This document shows positions 56,294 through 64,000 of a stretch of DNA of 64,000 bases, piece by piece. This DNA is from Babylonia areolata. Its lineage: Eukaryota > Mollusca > Gastropoda > Neogastropoda > Buccinidae. The notes under the pieces were generated by a model. It had not been told where the DNA came from. It saw nothing but the letters and a program-made list of their open reading frames with translations, and ran no database searches. The stretch is from positions 44,472,752 to 44,536,751 of the forward strand of contig NC_134878.1 of the NCBI RefSeq assembly GCF_041734735.1, read 5' to 3'. Both the position numbers and the translations under genes were made by a program. Positions within the stretch are counted from its first letter, which is position 1, and each line of letters starts with the position of its first letter.

Positions 56294-56683
56294 TTGTAAC
56301 TGGGTCTACTTAGACTGAGACAAGACAGATAACGACATAGCATAAAGAAGCCCGTGAGGCCTTGTGCTAATCAAATGAGATGGGGCGTAAAAAGCCGTGA
56401 GGCTACGATGATCAACATCAGCCCCTAACCTGAACCTGAACCTGAACCATGACATCTGTCAAAAGACGAAGAGAAATACATACCAAGACAGAAATTTAAA
56501 AAGACAAATTCTCCATACAAAGATCGGTTAGTCAGGATGGCAAGCGCTACAGGATGCTTTCAACACATTTATATAGAGGTAGATCGCGTGCCTTTAAAAA
56601 TAAATATTACCTTTTCTGTCTCACACAAGTTCAGACAGGTTGCGTTGAATGCAAAATCAACAGAAGATTCAATCTTACCGCTG

Positions 56684-56854
56684 TTTGTGATTGGCCAATG
56701 GTTTTGAGTAGCTGATGATGATTGGCTCCTTCTGTTTCCATACTCAGCGTCTCCATAATCAAATCGGTTGGTTCTCACCAATGTTCGCGAGAGTGTGTAC
56801 TTCCGACGTGTGAAAGAGAATCGTGGCACGAAGAAAGAAAAGCGAAAGTTCGTC
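56684..56854 (+). promoter_or_regulatory. Probable promoter / 5' leader of the glutathione peroxidase gene
   Basis: The stretch ahead of the start codon carries a palindromic ATTGGCCAAT (about 56690-56699) and a second ATTGG at 56721-56725. These are inverted CCAAT boxes of the NF-Y type. There is no clear TATA box. It begins about 240 bp after the end of the CR1-like LINE. Inference from motifs only. Confidence 0.35.
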
Positions 56855-59800
56855 ATGAAGCGAAATCAACTTTTGTCCCCCAGAGCTTGGGTTGCACTAA
56901 TCTTTCTAATCAACAGTTCTGTAGCAACTGGGGAATTAGACTTTTATTCGTATACAGTTATGGACATCCATGAGAACATAATTTCTCTCGAGGAGTACAG
57001 AGGAAAGGTGTGCATCAAGTTGATCAACCTCAGTACCAATGTTTTCATTGCAGATCCGTTTTGTTCAACTTGCTGTTCTATGTTACTTTCATTCATGTGT
57101 GACTGCGTTAACACTGTGATTGACCGTTCAGATAAATCCCGTTCAAATACTTTAATATGTTGCACCCTTTTTTTCTTTTTCTTTTTATATATGCACCATG
57201 TCTGTCCACAAGAGTGATACCTCAGAAGAAAAAAAAAGGAAGAAGTAATTAACACAATAATTTGGAATTTGTGAAATATAAAGTTATGTCTTAACTAGAA
57301 TTGTGTATTAAAAAAAAAGCAACTGTGGTTAATGGACTAAACTGTGTAGCAATAGAATGGGAGGGGGGTGTGAGGGGGGAGACAACATACATACATGTAC
57401 ATGTTGATAACAGGCAGCTCAATATTGCCAACACTGAAGATAATACAAGGCAGGAATAGCTCATTAATTTTCAGCACAGGGTAGGAAATGTGGAGTTGTA
57501 GCCTTGTGGGGAAAAAAGAAAAGTGTGGATTGTACTGCATTGTGCCATTGCACTCTGAAATGGGATAGCAGATGGAATTTCTTGCAGTTAAATCTGTTGT
57601 GACAAAAAAACAAAACAAAACAAACAAACAAACAAAAAACAACCCCAAAAAACAAAAACAGAAAAAAAAACAATACAATATGTGATCAATTGCTGTTACA
57701 GACTGAGAGAAAAAAGTCTCATGCAGCAATTTTGTTTGTGTGACTGAGGCAGTCAGTGAAGTTTTTGTGTGTCTTCATCTGAATGATCTATGGTTGTTTC
57801 CTCTGTCTGAAATTTTGAAGTCTGATGATTTAAAAAAAAATTTTTTTATACCAAACGTTGGCAGTCTCATAATTGAAGAGAAATTTAAAGATTTCATTTC
57901 ATGAATCCTTTAGCTCCCAGTTTGACCGAAAGTAGATTTGTTTGTTTTGTTTTTGCATTTTCATATAAACGAAACTGAGATGGAATCCATCTCTCATGCA
58001 TGCTTATATAAATACATATGTACAGTGTGGGAGGTGTGGGGGGTGGGGGGGGGGGGGGTAAAACTGCATGGATAATTGGATATGCATGTGTGTTTGTGTC
58101 TATCTACATTTATCTGTATTGTGTTTAAACATGTTTGCTATAGACATGTTTGTATCCACGTATGTTTGATGTTTGTGCATTTTCAGGCATAATATGCAGT
58201 GTATGTGTTGTGTGTGTGTGTGTGTGTGTATCTGGGTGTGCCTATGTGAATGAATGTGTGTGTCCATTGATTTCAGGTGTCTTTGGTGGTGAATGTGGCC
58301 AGTGCATGTGGTTATACTGACAACCACTACAAGTCCTTGGTACGCCTTCAGGAACTATTGGCAGACACAGACAGATTTAATGTTCTTGCATTTCCATGCA
58401 ATCAGTTTGGCAGACAGGAACCAGGCGTAAGTGCACAAAAGATTTATTCTGATCAAGATGAAATCTGCTGCTTTTTATTTCTTATGCATTCTGCTTACCA
58501 TATTTGGCTATTGTTGACGGTAGTAACTACAAGCTTGTTGAGAAATAAGTTATTTTATGTATTGGATAAGCAATTTCGGAAATACATGAGCCATTTTAGG
58601 TGTTTTGGGTTTTTTTCTGTGTGTCTTTCTTTCTTCGTGTCTTTTAGACTTTCTCAATTATTTCTTCTTTTCTTCTTTTTCCCCCCTTCTTGTTCTTGTA
58701 ATCTGTCCATTGCTTTCTCTTCCTTTTTTTTTCACGCATCTTTAAAATATGAATCTTTTCCTCTTGTGTTATTCAGTTGCAATAAAAATGTCTTTGTTAA
58801 GTTGCAGTTGTTGAAATCTCTATTAAAAACCCCCAACAAAAACAAACAAAAAACATGAAAATGTTTGTTAATATTTTTTATGCCAGTCAAACTTGGACAT
58901 CTATGATTTTGCAACTGAAAAGTATGGAGCCAATTTCCCATTGTTTGCCAAAGTTGATGTCAAAGGACCAAGTGCATTGGATGCTTGGAAGTATCTCAGT
59001 GGTAAGTGTGATTTTCAACCTGTCCTTTACTTTTCTCCTGATTTGGAAATGATGTATATATTAAGTTTAGTTTGACATGCGTTTTAAGATAATAAAAAAT
59101 GTTTTTAAAAATAGTACAAAAAGTGTCTTTTTGCTCATGTGTTTGTAAAGTTAATTGTTCACATAAAACTTTTAAGCATATGTGTGTGTGTGTGTGTTGT
59201 TTCAATAATAGCTTGTGACTCTGATCTCAGCCTTGAAAATTACTTAATTAGACATGCAAAATAGTAATGAATCTGTTTTCATCATTATCATAACCTCAGT
59301 TATTATTGTTATTCATATGTTTTGTAAATGCTACAACTTTCCTCCTTGGAAAATGTGTTATATCTAGTATGCTAACTTTTGGAAATTCTGTGTTAGATAT
59401 TTCCTCTTTTCTGTTGCTGTCTTGTTTAGAACTGGCTTTTTATTTTTTTTTATGTATTCTCTTTCTTTGTCTTTTTTTCTTTGCTGGTCCACTCACTCAC
59501 ATTTTTTTCTAGAAAGTCGTGGATATTTATGTCTTTTTGTAAACTTTATAATTGGGCATTTATTTCTTTTTCTCTGCTGCCCAGTCATCTGCATAGTTTT
59601 GGTGGCATTTCGCAGGGAACCATCAGTGTTAGGTCGCCAGGAGGCCACACACCAGAGGAGACCCTGCACTGATGCTGAGTCACTTTGGTGGTTTTCGGTA
59701 TTCTGATTTGATGTGCTTAGGACACCACCTGCTAAGCCCTATACCGATTACAATAATGGCTTAGTGAGTGTCCCCCAGAGTGGAAACTGCCACCATGTTC

Positions 59801-60615
59801 CTCCAACTCACCCCAAGCACAGAATTGGAGGGTGTCAAAACTGAGCTCACTGTAAGAGCAGGGCATGATAAAGGAGGAGGAGGATGACGATGCTGCTGTG
59901 GGGTCCCATTTTAGATTTGGGACTATGTGACAATGCTTTACTCTACATTTCCTTTCATCATTGTATCCCGGCATCAAAGAGGCCTGAGAGATACAGACAA
60001 TTGCAGGGTTCATCAGGAAATTTGAGCAACACACCTCAGATAGACTGATAAGTGGCTGCAGCTTTGGTTTGGTTTATGTGCATAGGGTAGGTGGAATAGC
60101 TGCCAAGGCGATGATACCACATCAGTGCAGCAGAACCGAGAGAGCTTTTCAGAAAACTTCACATTGTCAGGGGTATGAGCAGGGATATGAGATAGTCAAT
60201 TGCAACACAGCAGTGTGAGTGATTGTACATAATGCAGCTAGTAAAAATTGAACACAAAGAAACTGCTTAGATGTATGTGTGTATATATGCTTGTACATTT
60301 GTCACCACTTTCTTGTGGACATACATATTTGTGTGTGCGCGCGCGCATGTGTGTGTGCGTGTGTGCATTTTGTCTACAGAACAGTCAGGCCGTGAACCTG
60401 ACTGGAATTTCTGGAAGTACCTAATTGACAGCAATGGCAAGGTGGTGGATGCGTGGGGGCCTTGGATGGATCCAGACCGACTGTACAACATCATTTCCTC
60501 CACCATTCGTAGAGCGGAGAAAGAGGATAAAGCTGAAGACAAAACATCTCGAGGGGAGAATTGTGAACATGTTGAAATTCTGCGACTATGTGTGCAAGCC
60601 ATAGGTTTTGTTTGA
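56855..60615 (+). CDS. GPX7/GPX8-type glutathione peroxidase, cysteine form, four coding exons
   Basis: Exons 56855-57007, 58277-58426, 58887-59001 and 60380-60615 join in phase into 217 residues. The family reduces hydroperoxides. GPX7 and GPX8 act in the ER lumen, passing oxidising equivalents to protein disulfide isomerases (family knowledge). The N-terminus has a hydrophobic signal (WVALIFLINSSVA), likely cleaved near ATG/ELDF, followed by DFYSYTV. The active site is NVASACGYTD with Cys62 encoded by TGT, so no selenocysteine. FPCNQFG carries Cys92, matching the second GPX7 cysteine. Gln98, Trp148 and Asn149 (in WNFWKY) complete the catalytic tetrad. The C-terminus (EDKTSRGENCEHVEI and on) has two extra cysteines and no KDEL-like signal. 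An in-frame ATG at 56768 would add 29 charged residues ahead of the signal peptide, so I prefer 56855. Whether it is the GPX7 or GPX8 orthologue cannot be decided here. Confidence 0.92.
57008..58276. other. Peroxidase intron 1, no further gene
   Basis: Contains a SINE A1 3'-end fragment (AATCTGTTGTGACAAAAAAA) at about 57588-57683, a G run at 58038-58059 and a short (GT)n tract at 58208-58229. Intron 2 (58427-58886) is T-rich and plain. Confidence 0.45.
59002..60379. other. Peroxidase intron 3, no recognised element
   Basis: No exon, SINE or inverted ends noted. A short GT run at 59182-59198 and GTGCGC-type repeats near 60330-60365, just before the exon 4 acceptor. Confidence 0.4.
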
Positions 60616-63600
60616 CACATTGTGGAAGAGGAAAGGAAGAACTGCAGGGTAAAAAAAAAATGTCTTTGTGTTCCGTACTGCAAGTGTGTATTGCATTTAA
60701 GTATCCTGCAGTTTCTTACACTTGTATTTCTGTAGCCTTATGTGGGCATGAGTATCAGCTTGTGTTTAAAAGGATACTGGTTGTAAACAGCTTTGTTTTA
60801 CGGCAGGTATAGATCTTTGTTGCATGGACAGGAGTGGTAAGGCATTGAGCATGTGCAGAATGCACAGTGCTTTTTTAGCAAGGTGTTTTTTCTTTGTGGA
60901 ACAAATCAGAGTAACCAAAACAAACCAGCTATAAACAACATGTACACACACACTCACACACATGCATACATGTGCGCACACACATATGCAGGCATGCACA
61001 TGCACACACACACACATGAAGAGTTGCGCACAGTCACACTCACAGAGTCACGCACTCACAGTGTCACACATTCAAACACACACACATGCACACATACACA
61101 TTCTCAGTACACAACAACAAATCAAAATTTAACTCTGCAATTGCTAAAGAAACCATCTTGTAATGAAAAGAATTTTTCTTTGGAAGTGGGTTTTCTTCCC
61201 TTGAACACACACACTCACCAGGTCTTTGGTAGATTGTCAACACACACACACACACAGACACACACACAGACACACACACACACACACACACACACACTTT
61301 GCTGTTTGTGTCCACCAGTGTGGAAACTGGTATCAATGATTTAACAGTAAAAACACTGGAAACAATTGTATACATATAAAATGATGTACACTGGGATTGA
61401 TTGAGATTACCAAAATATAATGTTTCTTTCTCATTTCCATTTATCCTCTTTTGTTTTTATTTTATTCCTTTAGTTTTTGCTGTCTTCAGTTTTGTTTCAG
61501 TGTGTTCTTGCCGGTTTTTTTTTAAATTATTTTTTTTATGAAGCTTTTATTCTTTTGTAAATGTTTGTTCTTTGTACACAAACCATGTGCATGGGTTTAT
61601 GCTGGATGGTTTTGGAAAATCAAAAAGGTTTGTGGGAGTTGATGCTTTCTGCTTTGTCAGTGGATTAGCCTGTTTTATGTTGTATTTCTGTTTGGGATTG
61701 CTTATTGTAATCAAAAGTAAAATCCCTGCATGTTGTTGTTTTGTCTCTGAGCTCAGTTTGAAATCATATCACTGACACTGTCTGTAGTTTACCTCAAAGG
61801 GTCATATTCATTGAGAGCAACTGAAGCAACACTGTTTTTGTTTTCTGTTTTTAATGTTTATGGCATTGTGGTAACAAAATGTAAAGTTCTACTCCTTTTA
61901 TTATTACATTGTTTTTGTAAAATTCTACCAGTGGAAGACACTACACATTCATGCACACAGGCATCTGCTTGGCAGAGGTGGTGTAGCGTATATGGTTTTG
62001 TCCGAACGCAGTGATGCCTCCTTGAGAAACTGAAACTGAAACTGCACACAGGCATGCACACTGTGTGTTTAGATTTGCACACTGACATCAGTTACTTGTT
62101 TGAGAACTGATTTGTAAATGGGACGGTAGCCTTGCATAACATTTTCAGTTTCAAATGATGTGGACTGAATCATTAAACAGCATGATTGGAAACTCATATA
62201 AGAATATAGACATTTTTTTAATCATTGGAATGTATTGGTTTAATGCAGCAGAAAATACCTGTATTTTTTTTAAAATGAAATTTTACCTTCGAACTTTTAC
62301 CTTCCTTGACAGAATAATGTTTTACTGCACTGTATCTGAATAATTTGCATGTTTGTACATATATATATATGTGTGTTAACGTACATGTTTGTGTGGGTGT
62401 GATGCCTTAGTTTTGTCCACACTCCAGGTTTTGGTTCTTTCTGAAATGGTGACAAACACTTCTGTTTGATGTTTATACTGTAATTGCAAAAGCACTTTGG
62501 CTTACATATGCCAAATAACTAGGGTTCTTTACACATACATGACATTTTTACTTGTAGTATTTATATGCTTATAGTTCAGCTGACTGCACAGACCATATCA
62601 GGACATGTTTGCACAATGTCTTTTTTTTGCATTCTGTTTGAAGTTGTTTAACGATAGCCATGCCCATGTGAATTTTCATGCATATTTTAACATTTGCTTG
62701 CTTTCCATGTGTGATTTATGCATATTTGAAAGATTGAAAATGAAGTTTTGACTGGATAACAAGTCACAAATGTGTTCTCAAAACCTGTGGTTACCATGAG
62801 TGTGGTAAAGTGTTCATCCTCAGATCAGTATTCACCGTGTTTGATTAGATTGTCATTTGTCACTTTTTCCCCCAGTGTTCTGGTTTATACTTTTTGCCTT
62901 TTGATTATATCAGAGCTGACTTTGATCTACATATTGTTTGAGGTGAATAGGTAATGCTCACGCCTGAGCATTTTGATTAGGGAGTAATTGTGCAGTTCAC
63001 ACAATTAGTATTGCACAGTAGCATGATTTCAAAAGTTAAGATCTTGTTTTCAAAAGTTTTAGTCTGTCAGTATTGTTGAGTGTCATGGTTATCCTTGTAT
63101 GGAGCATGCTTTACCTACAAATGACTGCTTTTGTTATGCAAAAAAAAAAGAAAAAGAAAAAAAAGAAAGGCATTTGTAATTGTACATCATAATCATAACA
63201 GAATAAAGACTGTTTGTGATTGTGAATAAGTGCTTTTGCTCAGTAAACTAAGAGAGCTTGCAGTCTTGGACTCTTACACTTGTTGGTCCTACCACAGGAA
63301 CAAGTACAGATTTCTTCACAAGTTTTGAAAATCTCTCTAACACATTCTTTTTCTCACCCACCTCTTTTTCAAATCAGGGTGTACCTGGAAGCATTTTATG
63401 TGGGTTCACTAGGGAAAATAGTCACTGATCGCCGCCTCAAATAAAGCAGTTTCATGTGTCAAGGAGGTTGGATTGCACATGCTCCCTCCCAAAGAGGAGA
63501 GTAATTCACCAAAGTAATATATATATTTTTTTCTTCTGACACTTGTGGAATAAAGAGTGTGGAAGGTCAGTGTCAGGAATAGTTTCCAATCTTATCTGCA

Positions 63601-63708
63601 GCAGGGAAATGGTTTGATGTGTGTGTTTCCTGGTTTACCAAAAGGATGTTGCCTTGGCTTGTGGGTTGATTATGTCCCCTACTCTTTCTCTTTATTTTAT
63701 TATTTCGT
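60616..63708 (+). other. Probable 3' UTR and downstream region of the peroxidase gene
   Basis: Holds CA-rich repeats (60945-61015 and 61235-61300) and a partial SINE tail (61957-62045, CAGGCATCTGCTTGGCAGAG to TTGAGAAACTGAAACTGAAA). No coding region is recognised. If the poly(A) signal at 63202 is used, most of this is UTR. Confidence 0.45.
63202..63207 (+). terminator. Candidate poly(A) signal for the glutathione peroxidase gene
   Basis: AATAAA is followed within 30 bases by a GT-rich stretch (TGTTTGTGATTGTG). Using it would give a 3' UTR of about 2.6 kb after the stop at 60615. Later AATAAA copies near 63441 and 63548 are alternatives. Confidence 0.35.
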
Positions 63709-64000
63709 TTGTTGTCACAACAGATTTCTCTGTGTGAAATTCAGGCTGCTCTCCCAAGAGAGGGCGTCACTACACTGGGAGCACCACCCATTTAAAAAAA
63801 TTTTTTCCTGTGTGCAGTTTTACTTGTTTTTCCTATCAAAGTGGATTTTTCTTACTGAATTTTGCCAGGGACACCCTTTTTGTTGCCGTGGTTCTTTTAC
63901 ATGCGCTAAGTGCATGCTGCATACAGGACCTCTGTTTATCGTCTCATCCTAATGACTAGCGTCCAGACCACCACTCGAGGTCTAGTAGAGGGGGAGAAAA
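63709..64000 (-). repeat. SINE A1, minus, cut by the right edge
   Basis: TTGTTGTCACAACAGATTTC to GTTCTTTTACATGCGCTAAG to ACCACTCGAGGTCTAGTAGA; the tRNA-like head lies beyond the window. Confidence 0.85.

Larger units (their letters stand above)
52430..56448 (+). mobile_element. CR1-like non-LTR retrotransposon (LINE), nearly full length
   Basis: Contains an ORF1 (about 52462-52997), an endonuclease/reverse-transcriptase ORF2 (about 53103-56293) and a 3' end of four CCTGAA hexamers (56429-56448). The 5' boundary is uncertain. Damage is light: one frame change in ORF1 near 52625, a one-base loss in ORF2 near 55376 and the SINE at 54030-54412. Otherwise the reading frames are long, so the insertion is young. 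It fills most of the space between CDC20 and the peroxidase gene, in the sense of the latter. Confidence 0.9.

Noticed and set aside
56569-56856. 95-codon minus-strand open frame overlapping the peroxidase promoter
   Set aside because: Antisense to the promoter and start codon with no recognisable domain.
58277-58426. Selenocysteine version of the peroxidase
   Set aside because: The catalytic codon is TGT (Cys) within NVASACG; no in-frame TGA is needed for a complete protein.

Overview
The window looks like nuclear DNA of a mollusc, most probably a gastropod. It is AT-rich and intron-rich, crowded with CA/TG microsatellites, and full of short tRNA-headed SINEs of a kind I associate with gastropod genomes. 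The organism call rests on repeat style and general protein similarity and is an inference. I see no bacterial operons, CRISPR, rRNA or stand-alone tRNA genes.

Three host genes can be rebuilt exon by exon with consistent splice phases. (1) AHI1/jouberin, a ciliary transition-zone protein, runs on the minus strand from its start codon at 26279 to beyond coordinate 1. Twenty coding exons are visible (about 839 codons). They include a 9-nt microexon, a 196-residue lysine/glutamate-rich exon, the conserved AHI1 central block and the first WD40 repeats. The remaining WD40 repeats and the expected SH3 domain lie outside. (2) CDC20, the anaphase-promoting-complex activator, is complete on the minus strand (51412 to 33670, nine coding exons, 527 residues), with C-box, seven-bladed WD40 propeller and C-terminal Ile-Arg tail. 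(3) A GPX7/GPX8-type glutathione peroxidase lies on the plus strand (56855 to 60615, four coding exons, 217 residues), with a catalytic cysteine in place of selenocysteine and a signal peptide but no KDEL-like tail. CDC20 and the peroxidase are divergent and about 5.4 kb apart. CDC20 and AHI1 follow one another in the same direction with about 7.4 kb between. The three proteins belong to separate pathways, so nothing suggests a functional cluster.

Most of the rest is transposon-derived. There is a nearly complete CR1-like LINE (about 52430-56448) split by a SINE with a perfect 10-bp target duplication, and a 5'-truncated LINE end just upstream of AHI1. Two piggyBac-like elements carry TTAA-type ends and duplicated palindromes near one end; one of them hosts an internally deleted mariner with terminal repeats of about 70 bp. 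Small piggyBac-type MITEs, a GACTCACTTGTG-ended family, a 442-bp element with 16-bp inverted ends and a hAT-like element are also present. Several SINE groups recur throughout, one copy with an internal 52-bp tandem expansion.

The most striking non-coding structure is a 43-bp minisatellite of about 34 units (17835-19320), partly organised as 86-bp dimers. It ends only 15 bp from the splice acceptor of AHI1 exon 10.
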